Positions 13,354 to 21,543 of a stretch of 24,018 bases of DNA are shown piece by piece. Each line of letters opens with the position of its first letter. Positions within the stretch are counted from its first letter, which is position 1. Origin of the DNA: a virus; IMG/VR virus record IMGVR_UViG_3300027754_000437, positions 1 to 24,018 of that record, one strand, 5' to 3'. Below the pieces are notes generated by a model. It did not search any database and was not told the DNA's origin. It saw only the letters and a list, made by a program, of their open reading frames with translations. Position numbers and translations under genes: made by a program.

Positions 13354-13821
13354 ATGGCTAAAAGAGGTCCGAAACCTAAAAAAACTGAAAATTACGTCGA
13401 CCCTGAACTTTTTAAACTTCTATTAAAAGAATATTATATATCTGGTAAAGGGGAAGATACGTTAGCTTTATATATTACAAAAATTGCTAATGGATTGAGT
13501 TGTTCATCTAACTTTATTAATTACACATATAAAGATGAAATGATTGGCGATGCATTAGTAAAAATGTATACAGCAGTAAAAAATCGTAAGTTTAATGTTG
13601 ATTCAGAATATAATCCATTCTCATATTTTACTACAATTGCTTTCCATGCATTTATTAATAGAATTAAAAAGGAAAAAAAGCACAACGAGGCTTTAAATGA
13701 ATATAGGAGTAGATTTTATGAGCAAGATTTAAATGCTCAAACAGACATTAACATATATGTAAAACCAGACGGTCATGGAGATGACGAAGCTTCAGATGAT
13801 AGCGGGTCAAGTAATGAATAA
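13354..13821 (+). CDS. 55: gp55-like late transcription sigma factor
   Basis: 155 residues (T4 gp55 is 185). gp55 directs host RNA polymerase to TATAAATA late promoters and has no region binding a -35 box. The recognisable part is the sigma region 2-like core: DEMIGDALVKMYTAVKNRKFNVD (about residues 62-84), then YNPFSYFTTIAFHAFINRIKKEKK (88-111), equal to the highly conserved NPFaYFT segment of gp55 homologues. The C-terminal ~20 residues are acidic and Ser/Gly-rich, without the hydrophobic clamp-binding end of T4 gp55. Perfect and near-perfect TATAAATA octamers in the window are its likely targets. The gene overlaps the gp47 start by 8 bp. Confidence 0.88.
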   Translation: MAKRGPKPKKTENYVDPELFKLLLKEYYISGKGEDTLALYITKIANGLSCSSNFINYTYKDEMIGDALVKMYTAVKNRKFNVDSEYNPFSYFTTIAFHAFINRIKKEKKHNEALNEYRSRFYEQDLNAQTDINIYVKPDGHGDDEASDDSGSSNE

Positions 13822-14854
13822 TAAAGTAGCTATATTTTCAGATTTACATTTAGGTGTTCACCAAAATTCAAGTTTTTGGTTAGATATTTCTATAAGTTGG
13901 GTTAAATGGTTTAAAGATGATATAGTTTCAAAAGGTATTAAGGATGTTATTTTTTGTGGCGATTTTTTCCATTATCGTGATGAAGTTAGCTTAATATCAT
14001 TAGATGCTGGTAATAAAATATTGGATATATTAAAAGATTTAAATGTATATATGATAACAGGTAATCATGACTGTTATTATAAGGAAACATCTGAAATTAA
14101 TAGTTTATCGGTATTTAAAGGTAGGAACAATATTAAAGTGTTTGATAGTATTACCTCATTTAATATACATGGAAAACAAATGTTATTTTGTCCTTGGGGT
14201 GCAAAAATTGCAACATTGCCAGTATCAGATATTATATTTGGCCATTTTGAATTACAAAACTTCAAAATGAACGCATTTAAAATATGCGGTGATGGTGATG
14301 ACCCAGGCGTGTTATCAACCAAAGCTCCTTTAATATTTTCAGGACATTTTCATTTAAGAGATGAAAAAATATTTAATAATAGTACTATAGTATATGTCGG
14401 TAACCCATTTGAAATGGATTTTGGTGATTCTGAACAAATAAAAGGATACCATATATTAGATATATCAGCTAGCAAATATACTTTTGTAGAAAGTAATTTT
14501 ACTCCTAAACATATTAAATTATTATTATCAAATTTAATAACAACTAAAGATGCTGATGAGTTATTCCGTAAAATTATATATAATAATATAATTAAACTAG
14601 TTATTGATAAAAATATAAGCACTGAACATTTAGATATTTTAGTTGCTAAAATTACCGGGTTTAAACCTTCTGATATTAGGATTGATTATGATGTAAATTA
14701 TAATAAAATTAAAATTGACGCTAATGAAAGTTTAGATTTATCAGGAGTTATTATAGAGCAAGCAATTGAAGAATTTATTAATCTATTAGATATTACTAAT
14801 AAAAAAGAAGTAATTGACTATACTGTAGGGTTGTACAACAGATCAAAACTATGA
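13814..14854 (+). CDS. 47: gp47-like recombination nuclease subunit (SbcD/Mre11 family)
   Basis: 346 residues from the ATG at 13814 (MNNKVAIFSDLHLG), equal in length to T4 gp47 (339); an earlier in-frame ATG at 13775 lies inside the sigma gene and is less likely. Calcineurin-like phosphoesterase motifs: SDLHLG (D10, H12), CGDFFHYRD (D50), GNHD (83-86), FGHFE and SGHFHLRDE. With gp46 it forms the exonuclease complex that resects DNA ends for recombination-dependent replication and degrades host DNA. The start lies inside the last codons of the sigma gene (8-bp overlap) and its stop overlaps the gp46 start (ATGA), so sigma, gp47 and gp46 form one coupled unit. Confidence 0.93.
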   Translation: MNNKVAIFSDLHLGVHQNSSFWLDISISWVKWFKDDIVSKGIKDVIFCGDFFHYRDEVSLISLDAGNKILDILKDLNVYMITGNHDCYYKETSEINSLSVFKGRNNIKVFDSITSFNIHGKQMLFCPWGAKIATLPVSDIIFGHFELQNFKMNAFKICGDGDDPGVLSTKAPLIFSGHFHLRDEKIFNNSTIVYVGNPFEMDFGDSEQIKGYHILDISASKYTFVESNFTPKHIKLLLSNLITTKDADELFRKIIYNNIIKLVIDKNISTEHLDILVAKITGFKPSDIRIDYDVNYNKIKIDANESLDLSGVIIEQAIEEFINLLDITNKKEVIDYTVGLYNRSKL

Positions 14855-16653
14855 AAAACGTAACATTTAATACATTAAAAATTAAAAACTTTTTGTCAAT
14901 AGGCGAAGACGAAGTAAAGGTAGAATTTACTAAAGGAGTACATATTATTACCGGTATTAATCGCGACAAAGAAGATAGGAGAAATGGAGTTGGTAAATCT
15001 ACAATAGCTGATGCTTTATATTTTGCTATCTTCGGAACTACTATTAGAGAAATAAAAAAAGATTTCATAGTTAATAACTTAACTGATGGTATATGCGAAG
15101 TGCAGCTATCGTTTAACGTAAATTCTACAAAAGGTAATGATGATTTTGTTATAGTAAGAACTTTAAACCCGTCAAAATTACATATATACAAAAACGGTAA
15201 TGATAAAACCCGAGACAGTATCATAAACACTAACGAGTATATAGAAGCGGTGTTATCATCATCATCAGAAGTTTTTCAGAATTGTGTTATAATGACTCTT
15301 AATAACGCTACACCGTTCATGGGAAAAGGTAAAATTGAAAAACGTAAATTTATTGAGCAAGTATTTAACTTGCAAATATTCTCTCAAATGTTAACAAAGC
15401 TGAGAGAAGAATATAATGATGTTAAACGTAATTATGATATCGAAATGGTGAAATATAATGAAATTAATAACACTATTTTTACTCATGAGAAACAAAAAGA
15501 AATTAGAGTAAAAGAAAGAGAGCTTAAGATTAACCATTTTAATGATAAAATTAAAGCTAACGATAATGAAATTAGTAAAGTTAATATTGACATATCACAT
15601 AGTGAAAAGATAGATTTAACTATTAAAACTAATGAATTAATAACTTTAAACAAAGGGTATGATGTTGTTGATGAAAAGATTAAGAAGTTAATTGGTGAGA
15701 ATGCTGAATTAAATGGTCAGATAAAGCATAAACAATTACAATTAAACAATATAGGAACATCTGCAGATGTATGCCCTACATGCTTAAGGCCTATTGAGGA
15801 GTTAGATAGGTCTCATTTTGAGTCAGCTAAAAATAACTTACGAATAGATATTGATGAAAGTATTAATACATCAGTTAAATACAAAAATGAAATTGAATCG
15901 TTTAAAAATAAAAACTTTAAAATTAAAAGTCATATAACTAAAATAAACGATGAGTTAAATCGATTAAAAATAAAAATTGAAAATGTTAAGAGTATGATAA
16001 AAAGAGTTCAAGATTTACAAGAACTAAATAAACAAATTAATGATAATATTTTACATTTAAATGAACATAGTGATTCATTTAATAGTGTTTTAAATGAATC
16101 CAAGAGTAGATTAGAAGATGTAAAAACAGAAATAGAGGTAGTTAAAAAGACAATTAACTTGTTAGATGTTGTTAAATTTGTAGTTAGCGAAGAAGGAGTA
16201 AAAAGTTTTATTGTTAAAAAGATTTTACATAACTTTAACAGCAAGTTAGCATACTATCTTAAGAAATTAGATAGTAATAGTATATGTGTTTTTAATGAAT
16301 ATTTTGAAGAAGAAATTGTAAATGAAAAGGGAAAGGTTTGTTCCTATAATAATTTTTCAGGAGCTGAACGAAAGGCTATAGATTTGGCTTGTTTATTTTC
16401 ATTTATGGATATGAGAAAATCTCAAGGCGATGTTCATTATAATATCAGTATATATGATGAATTATTTGATAGTAGTTTGGATGAAAAAGGGGTGGAAATA
16501 GTTTTAGATATACTAAAGGAACGTAGCGAAAAATTTAATGAAGGAATATTTATTATAAGTCATAGAAAGGAAAGCACTAAATTAGCAACAGGAAATATTA
16601 TATTTTTAGAAAAGCATAACGGAATAACCCGTCGTATAAACTTTGTTGATTAA
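14851..16653 (+). CDS. 46: gp46-like recombination nuclease ATPase (SbcC/Rad50 family)
   Basis: 600 residues (T4 gp46 is 560), the SMC-like ATPase partner of gp47. N-terminal ATP-binding half: FLSIGEDEVKVEF then TGIN...NGVGKST (34-51), where the P-loop carries about seven extra charged residues between the first Gly and NGVGKS. A long coiled coil follows, with a zinc hook CPTC at 308-311, and then the second coil. The C-terminal half has the ABC signature FSGAERKAIDLA, Walker B ISIYDELFD (D536, E537) and the switch His in IISHRKES. Complete and intact. Start overlaps the gp47 stop. Confidence 0.95.
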   Translation: MKNVTFNTLKIKNFLSIGEDEVKVEFTKGVHIITGINRDKEDRRNGVGKSTIADALYFAIFGTTIREIKKDFIVNNLTDGICEVQLSFNVNSTKGNDDFVIVRTLNPSKLHIYKNGNDKTRDSIINTNEYIEAVLSSSSEVFQNCVIMTLNNATPFMGKGKIEKRKFIEQVFNLQIFSQMLTKLREEYNDVKRNYDIEMVKYNEINNTIFTHEKQKEIRVKERELKINHFNDKIKANDNEISKVNIDISHSEKIDLTIKTNELITLNKGYDVVDEKIKKLIGENAELNGQIKHKQLQLNNIGTSADVCPTCLRPIEELDRSHFESAKNNLRIDIDESINTSVKYKNEIESFKNKNFKIKSHITKINDELNRLKIKIENVKSMIKRVQDLQELNKQINDNILHLNEHSDSFNSVLNESKSRLEDVKTEIEVVKKTINLLDVVKFVVSEEGVKSFIVKKILHNFNSKLAYYLKKLDSNSICVFNEYFEEEIVNEKGKVCSYNNFSGAERKAIDLACLFSFMDMRKSQGDVHYNISIYDELFDSSLDEKGVEIVLDILKERSEKFNEGIFIISHRKESTKLATGNIIFLEKHNGITRRINFVD

Positions 16654-16673
16654 CCTGAAATATAATATAAATT
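16646..16673 (+). promoter_or_regulatory. Promoter of the glycosyltransferase gene
   Basis: TTGATT (16646-16651, at the gp46 stop), 16 nt, TAAATT (16668-16673), then 5 nt to ATG 16679. The same bases also read as TATAAATT, a 7 of 8 match to the late octamer, so early and late sigma factors might both use it. Confidence 0.5.
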
Positions 16674-16678
16674 CATAT

Positions 16679-17923
16679 ATGTTTGCAAATAACGCACCGT
16701 TCGGCTCAAATAATAATATACCCTTTCAAGTTAAGGCTTTAACTCAACCTTTTACACCGAAAACAGCTCAAACAACTGCCACACCATCGACACGTGAAGC
16801 AGAAAGACCTAAAGAGTTAGACTTACCTAGGTTTTTAAGTTACTATGCAGATTATAGTGGCTGCGGACACTGGAGAATGATATGGCCGGAACAAGTAATG
16901 AACGCCCATATGAAAGCAGTCTGCCATGGCACGACTGTTATGAATTTAGACCCTAGATATTATGTTATGGCAAAAGGGGTTAGAGTGCAAAGACAAGCAA
17001 CAAAACAGCAGCTTGAGTTTGTTAAGCTTTTAACCGAAGTTAAAAAGCAAAACGGTATGAAAATAATGTACGAAATTGACGATATCTGTTTTAAGGAAGA
17101 TATTCCAGAGTATAATAAGTACAAACCTGCATTTGAAAACCCTGAAATAAGAGAATCAGCTCAAGCTATCATGTCTTTATGTGATGAAATTACAGTTACG
17201 TGTGACTTCATGAAGGATTACTATATGGATAAGACAGGTAATAAAAATATTACAGTTATTCCTAATTTTATGCCTAAGTTTTGGTTAGGTAACCATTATG
17301 ATCTGACTAAGAACATGAATAACTTAGACAAGTATAAGAAAAAGCCTCGTATTTTATACGCAGGTTCGGGTGCGCACTTCGATGTTGATAATAGAGTTAA
17401 TCACAATGATGATTTCCAGCATGTCAATAATATTATTCGGGCTACAGTAGATAAGTTCCAGTGGGTGTTCCTTGGCGCTTTTCCATTACCTCTTATGGAT
17501 TTGGTTAAATCTGGAAAAATTGAATTCCATCAATGGAAAAGGTTGTTCGAGTATGGTGAATGTATATCTGGTCTTAATATTAATATGATGGTAGCACCTT
17601 TACAGAATAATAATTTCAATAAAGCTAAGAGTGATTTAAAATATATCGAGTCAAGCGCGTTTGGCTTACCAATTGCATGCCAAGACCTATGCACTTACGC
17701 AAATGCGCCTATTAAATTTAACACTGGTAGTGAAATGGTTGATCAAATAGTAGCTACATTAAAAGATAGCGATAAATATAAGAGTATTTGCAAAAAAGCC
17801 AGACAATATGCTGATACTCGTTGGTTAGAAACAGATAGTAATATTGATTGTTATATGGAGTTATATACCACGCCATTTGGCGACAAGTCTAGAAAGAATC
17901 TATCAAGGTATAACAAGTATTAA
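16679..17923 (+). CDS. GT-B type glycosyltransferase
   Basis: 414 residues starting at ATG 16679; a TTG at 16643 lies before the promoter and is rejected. After a ~45-residue Gln/Thr/Pro-rich lead comes LPRFLSYYADYSGCGHWRMIWP (49-70), the acceptor-side YEIDDICFKED (131-141) typical of phage and bacterial GT-B enzymes, VIPNFMPKFW, ILYAGSG and, in the donor-binding half, MMVAPLQNNNFNKAKSDLKYIESSAFGLPIAC (303-334), with the Asn/Lys-Ser and Glu expected for nucleotide-sugar binding. The donor and acceptor cannot be read. In T4 the DNA alpha-glucosyltransferase lies in the same gene neighbourhood (near gp47/gp55), so glycosylation of modified bases is possible; virion or host surface glycosylation is the alternative. 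Confidence 0.82.
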   Translation: MFANNAPFGSNNNIPFQVKALTQPFTPKTAQTTATPSTREAERPKELDLPRFLSYYADYSGCGHWRMIWPEQVMNAHMKAVCHGTTVMNLDPRYYVMAKGVRVQRQATKQQLEFVKLLTEVKKQNGMKIMYEIDDICFKEDIPEYNKYKPAFENPEIRESAQAIMSLCDEITVTCDFMKDYYMDKTGNKNITVIPNFMPKFWLGNHYDLTKNMNNLDKYKKKPRILYAGSGAHFDVDNRVNHNDDFQHVNNIIRATVDKFQWVFLGAFPLPLMDLVKSGKIEFHQWKRLFEYGECISGLNINMMVAPLQNNNFNKAKSDLKYIESSAFGLPIACQDLCTYANAPIKFNTGSEMVDQIVATLKDSDKYKSICKKARQYADTRWLETDSNIDCYMELYTTPFGDKSRKNLSRYNKY

Positions 17924-17924
17924 T

Positions 17925-17953
17925 TTGATTTAGTACAGGAAGTACATTATAAT
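17925..17953 (+). promoter_or_regulatory. Promoter of the DNA polymerase gene
   Basis: TTGATT (17925-17930), 17 nt containing GTAC-N5-GTAC, perfect TATAAT (17948-17953), then 6 nt to the TTG start codon at 17960. Confidence 0.65.
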
Positions 17954-17959
17954 TGAATA

Positions 17960-20533
17960 TTGAGCTATCGTAATATATATTATGACGGGAGAGAAAGGTG
18001 TGTTAACCTTTTTACATGGGATAAAGACGGTAAACGCATTAAAGTTCAATCGTCATATGACCCATACATGTATATTGAAAGTACCCATGGAGATGCGCAG
18101 TCAATCTACGGTACTAAGTTAAGTAAAAAGACGTTTAGATCGCAATATGAACGATTCAAATACATAAAAGATACAAATATTAAGCGGGTATTTGAAAATT
18201 TACCAGCTACTCAGCAATATCTAGTTGATATGTTTTGGAAGCAAAACGAAACTCCAGAATTTAGTCAACATCCTATTAAGGTTATGTTTGTAGACATCGA
18301 GGTGTATGCACCTGATGAATTTCCTCATGCTAATGAAGCTAAAGCACCGGTAAATGTAATAACTATCCATGATTCGTTAACAAATAGTTTTATTACGTGG
18401 GGTATTAACCCGTATACATCAACAAGTAAAGACGTTACATATATTCAATGCGTTGACGAAAAAGATATTTTTATTAAATTTATAGAGTACTTTGAAAGTG
18501 ATTATCCTGACATACTATCAGGATGGAATAGCGAGTTTTTCGATATTCCTTATATTATTAATAGATGTACTAAGATACTAGGCGAGGAATATACATTTAG
18601 ATTATCTCCCGCAGGTAGAGTATATAGCAGATCAATTAAAGGTAAGTTTGGTCAAGAACAAATTAGATGGTATGTAGAAGGCATATCTTTAATTGATTAT
18701 TTGGATGTTTATAAACGTTTTTGTATTGGTTTGCGCGAAAGTTATAAATTAGCTTTGATTGCAGAAGCTGAATTAGGAGAAGGTAAAGTAGATTTTGGAT
18801 CTATTAATCTTGCAACATTAGCTGATACTGATTGGAAGACATTTATTGATTATAATATTCAAGACGTTAGGTTGTTAGTTAAGCTTGAAGAAAAATTAAA
18901 ATATAGTGAACTAATTCGAATGTTAGCTTACGTGGGATTGACTACGTTTGAAGCAGCTATGGGATCACTTTCAGTTATAAATGGTGCGACTGCTATTAGA
19001 GCAAGATACCATAATCAAAAGATGCCTTCGTTTATAAGAGGCGAAGATGATGGTAGTAAAAACCCGGGAGCTTACGTAGGTGAACCATTAAGCGGGTTTC
19101 AACAAAAAGTTATATCATTTGACGCTAACTCTCTATACCCTAACGTGATGATTAGCTTGAATATGTCGCCTGAGACAAAAATAGGTGTTATTGAGAACGA
19201 AATAGACGGGGTATTATCTATTAGACATACCAGTGGTAAAATATTTAAATTAACAAAAGAAAAGTTTGAGTTATTTAAAGAAAAAGAATCGATAGCTATC
19301 AGTAAAGCTAATGTTTTATTTTCGCAAAAAAAGAAAGGCATTATGCCTGAAATTCTAGATTATTATTACGATAAACGTCAAGTTATTAAAAAGTTATTAA
19401 AAAAACTTAAAAAAGAATATTCAGATTGCGATAAGAGTAGCAAAGAAGGTATTAGTATTAAGCTTGAAATAGATCAACTTGACGCAAAGCAACTATGCAT
19501 TAAAGTTTTTATTAATTCAATTTACGGATATTTTGGTAATAAAAATGCACCTTTTGGTGATGATGATATTGCATCTTCTATTACATTATCTGGGCAAGCT
19601 GTTATCAAATATTCAAACGAATTACTTAAACAGTTTATAAAAAATAAAGTTAAACATATTGATGAGGAAATTTTAAATAAATGTATCATTTATAATGATA
19701 CGGATTCAAGTTATGTATCTATTGAGCCGTTATTTGCAGACGGTAGTACCCGGTTTAGTGTTAATAATAAAATTACAAAAGAAACTTTAGGTATAGTGCA
19801 AGAAATTGAAGACTTTTTAAATGTAGAGATTAAAAAATGGGGAGCTAAAGAATTTAATTCAAAAGATAGTAGGTTTATTTTTAAAAGAGAATCTATAGCA
19901 GATGTTGGCATCTTTTTGCAAAAGAAAAGATATGTTTTGCATGTATTAGATGATGAAGGTATTGCTTGTAATAAATTTAAGTATACTGGAGTTGAAGTTG
20001 TTAGAAGTACAATGCCTGGTGCAATTAAACCATATGTTAAGAAAATTATTGAGACTATGATGCTAACTCAGAGTATTAATGATACCAATTTAGTATTAAA
20101 TGAGACGTATGAAATATTTAAAAAGTTACCACCGGAAGATATTACATTCGTTTCAGGTATTAAAGGGTATGAAAAATATGCAGGCCAATGTAACGGTTTT
20201 TCTCTAGCTAAAGGTATGCCTGCGCACGTAAAGGCAGCATATATACATAATTTATTAATTGACAGGTTTAAATTAACTACAAAATATGAAAAAATAGGTT
20301 CAGGAGACAAGGTAAGATATTTTTATGTTAAGTCTAATAAATTTAACGTAGATGCAGTGGCTTACAAATACTATTACCCGGATGAATTTAAAAATATATT
20401 TGAACCTGATTATGATGCTATGTTTGAAAACCATATATTTTCTGTAATTAATAGGTTTTATGAAAACGTTAGATGGTCATCGCAAAAGCCAGGTAATTTG
20501 GTACAAACAAATCTTTTTGATTTACTATCTTGA
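17960..20533 (+). CDS. 43: Family B replicative DNA polymerase (gp43-like)
   Basis: 857 residues (T4 gp43 is 898), the replicative polymerase with proofreading exonuclease. Exonuclease motifs: ExoI VDIEVY (D112, E114), ExoII SGWNSEFFDIPY (D195) and ExoIII YNIQD (Y298, D302). Polymerase motifs: A, SFDANSLYPNV (D388-P394); B, KVFINSIYG (K515, N519, Y522, G523); C, YNDTDSS (D580, D582). All catalytic residues are present in one chain, without the split seen in some T4 relatives. The start is TTG: an in-frame stop lies 6 bases upstream at 17954-17956, and no ATG occurs before the conserved N-terminus. The TTG sits at the same distance from a TATAAT box as the ATGs of neighbouring genes. Confidence 0.97.
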   Translation: MSYRNIYYDGRERCVNLFTWDKDGKRIKVQSSYDPYMYIESTHGDAQSIYGTKLSKKTFRSQYERFKYIKDTNIKRVFENLPATQQYLVDMFWKQNETPEFSQHPIKVMFVDIEVYAPDEFPHANEAKAPVNVITIHDSLTNSFITWGINPYTSTSKDVTYIQCVDEKDIFIKFIEYFESDYPDILSGWNSEFFDIPYIINRCTKILGEEYTFRLSPAGRVYSRSIKGKFGQEQIRWYVEGISLIDYLDVYKRFCIGLRESYKLALIAEAELGEGKVDFGSINLATLADTDWKTFIDYNIQDVRLLVKLEEKLKYSELIRMLAYVGLTTFEAAMGSLSVINGATAIRARYHNQKMPSFIRGEDDGSKNPGAYVGEPLSGFQQKVISFDANSLYPNVMISLNMSPETKIGVIENEIDGVLSIRHTSGKIFKLTKEKFELFKEKESIAISKANVLFSQKKKGIMPEILDYYYDKRQVIKKLLKKLKKEYSDCDKSSKEGISIKLEIDQLDAKQLCIKVFINSIYGYFGNKNAPFGDDDIASSITLSGQAVIKYSNELLKQFIKNKVKHIDEEILNKCIIYNDTDSSYVSIEPLFADGSTRFSVNNKITKETLGIVQEIEDFLNVEIKKWGAKEFNSKDSRFIFKRESIADVGIFLQKKRYVLHVLDDEGIACNKFKYTGVEVVRSTMPGAIKPYVKKIIETMMLTQSINDTNLVLNETYEIFKKLPPEDITFVSGIKGYEKYAGQCNGFSLAKGMPAHVKAAYIHNLLIDRFKLTTKYEKIGSGDKVRYFYVKSNKFNVDAVAYKYYYPDEFKNIFEPDYDAMFENHIFSVINRFYENVRWSSQKPGNLVQTNLFDLLS

Positions 20534-20557
20534 TTAGTTACACGAGTAACTTAAAAT
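20530..20557 (+). promoter_or_regulatory. Promoter of the Sm-like gene with palindromic spacer
   Basis: TTGATT (20530-20535, at the polymerase stop), 16 nt, TAAAAT (20552-20557), then 5 nt to ATG 20563. The spacer is exactly the inverted repeat AGTTACACGAGTAACT (6-bp arms, 4-nt loop), a possible operator. Confidence 0.6.
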
Positions 20558-20562
20558 AATGT

Positions 20563-20922
20563 ATGGACAAAAAATACGTAACAATTATAGATACTACTGG
20601 TAGAAATATTCTTGGAGTTTTAAGCTCTGAAACTACCACAGAACTAACTATTGCAAACCCTGTAATGGTATTAGTTCAACCTCAAAACGGTCAATTTCAA
20701 GTTCAGCTTATACCTTTATTTTTAGCTGAATTCATTAAGAATGACCCAGATACAAGTAGAAATTTCAACTTTACATTTAATAAGTCTAATATTGCAATAG
20801 GGGTAGGCTTTTCGGTTGATGATAAGATTACTATTCAATATGATAAGATTATTGAAGCAACCAATACTACAGCTAAGCCGGCTGCAGTTGAGCCTGAAAT
20901 AATTAAATTATTTGAAGATTAA
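20563..20922 (+). CDS. Possible Sm-like small beta-barrel protein
   Basis: 119 residues. The N-terminal ~85 residues look like a small beta protein: YVTIIDTTGRNILGVLSSET resembles an Sm1 motif (strand, G-R-x-I-x-G-x-L), followed by strands at TIANPVMVLVQ and FQVQLIPLFLAEFI. The C-terminal ~30 residues are an Ala/Pro/Glu tail ending in EIIKLFED. I recall an Sm-like protein of putative cyanophage origin in structural databases and consider this the best guess, at moderate to low certainty. Its location directly after the polymerase, where T4 has the RNA-binding translational repressor regA, would suit an RNA-binding regulator, but no RegA similarity is seen. It has its own promoter. Confidence 0.5.
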   Translation: MDKKYVTIIDTTGRNILGVLSSETTTELTIANPVMVLVQPQNGQFQVQLIPLFLAEFIKNDPDTSRNFNFTFNKSNIAIGVGFSVDDKITIQYDKIIEATNTTAKPAAVEPEIIKLFED

Positions 20923-20940
20923 TCAATTATTTCATAAATA
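20912..20940 (+). promoter_or_regulatory. Promoter of the 81-residue gene
   Basis: TTGAAG (20912-20917), 17 nt, TAAATA (20935-20940), then 5 nt to ATG 20946. The -10 region also reads CATAAATA, a 7 of 8 match to the late octamer. Confidence 0.45.
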
Positions 20941-20945
20941 ATTGT

Positions 20946-21191
20946 ATGAGCTTTGTAATCCCATTAGAAACTAATAAAAATATTGTTGTTAGACCAGCAA
21001 TTACGAGAGAGTTTAACGAACTTGTAGTTGAAAAAATTATCGATAGTCCTGAACATAAGACAGTTGAAGTTTTTATCAGTTCTATAGGATTAGTAAAGTT
21101 AAATGATTTAAGTGATGCTAACTACGACAACCCTCAATGGAATAATGAAAGTTTAACGAGAGCAGTTATAAGTTACGCAAACAGTGTATAA
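20946..21191 (+). CDS. Unknown 81-residue protein
   Basis: A small acidic protein with a beta-rich look (NIVVRPAITREF, TVEVFISSIGLVKLNDL) and a short C-terminal helix (NNESLTRAVISYANSV). No family was recognised. No signal peptide, membrane segment or metal-binding motif. It is the last gene before an intrinsic terminator, with its own start-codon-abutting promoter, and lies between the Sm-like gene and the 85-residue gene on the same strand. The repeated hydrophobic pattern suggests a folded domain rather than a spurious frame. Confidence 0.7.
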   Translation: MSFVIPLETNKNIVVRPAITREFNELVVEKIIDSPEHKTVEVFISSIGLVKLNDLSDANYDNPQWNNESLTRAVISYANSV

Positions 21192-21194
21192 TTT

Positions 21195-21220
21195 AAAAAG
21201 CCCGAAAGGGCTTTTTTTTT
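21195..21220 (+). terminator. Rho-independent terminator
   Basis: AAAAAGCCC, loop GAAA, GGGCTTTTT and further T residues: a 9-bp hairpin with a GC core followed by a T run. It ends the unit of polymerase, Sm-like and 81-residue genes, 3 bp past the last stop codon. The A run on the other side could allow weak bidirectional use. It is the only convincing intrinsic terminator in the window. Confidence 0.92.
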
Positions 21221-21222
21221 GG

Positions 21223-21250
21223 TTGATTATATAAAACAGTAAGATATATA
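21223..21250 (+). promoter_or_regulatory. Promoter of the 85-residue gene
   Basis: TTGATT (21223-21228) right after the terminator, 16 nt, TATATA (21245-21250), then 6 nt to ATG 21257. Confidence 0.55.
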
Positions 21251-21256
21251 AATTAT

Positions 21257-21514
21257 ATGACAACAGCAGAATTCCGTAAAGGTCAATTAGATGGCGTAAC
21301 TGGCGTAAAATACGTTATTACCAAAGTTATTGATGGTACAGACCATGGTGAAGGTAGAGTAGCAGATAAAGAATTAGAAAAAATTCGCCGTGTTCTTTTA
21401 AGTTGGAGAGATTTCATGATTGAAAACATGGATAAGAATAATTATCTTTCAAAGAAAATTACCGACACTCTTGTCAATACAAAAAAATTAATGGATATTA
21501 AAGTTAGTAATTGA
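21257..21514 (+). CDS. Unknown 85-residue protein upstream of uvsX
   Basis: A small charged protein. The first half is polar (EFRKGQLDGVTGVKYVITKVIDGTDHGEGR begins at residue 5). The second half is an amphipathic helix-rich segment (ELEKIRRVLLSWRDFMIENMDKNNYLSKKI). No domain was recognised. It starts a new transcription unit after the intrinsic terminator and ends 29 bp before uvsX, which has its own promoter. A role in replication or recombination is suggested only by position. Confidence 0.75.
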   Translation: MTTAEFRKGQLDGVTGVKYVITKVIDGTDHGEGRVADKELEKIRRVLLSWRDFMIENMDKNNYLSKKITDTLVNTKKLMDIKVSN

Positions 21515-21538
21515 TTTTTAGTTTTTATATTCTATACT
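21511..21538 (+). promoter_or_regulatory. Promoter of uvsX
   Basis: TTGATT (21511-21516), 16 nt, TATACT (21533-21538), then 5 nt to the uvsX ATG. No Shine-Dalgarno sequence. Confidence 0.65.
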
Positions 21539-21543
21539 AGTGT

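Noticed and set aside
14796-15230. 144-codon - strand frame across the gp47/gp46 junction
   Set aside because: Antisense to two well-supported coupled genes, with biased, low-information composition.
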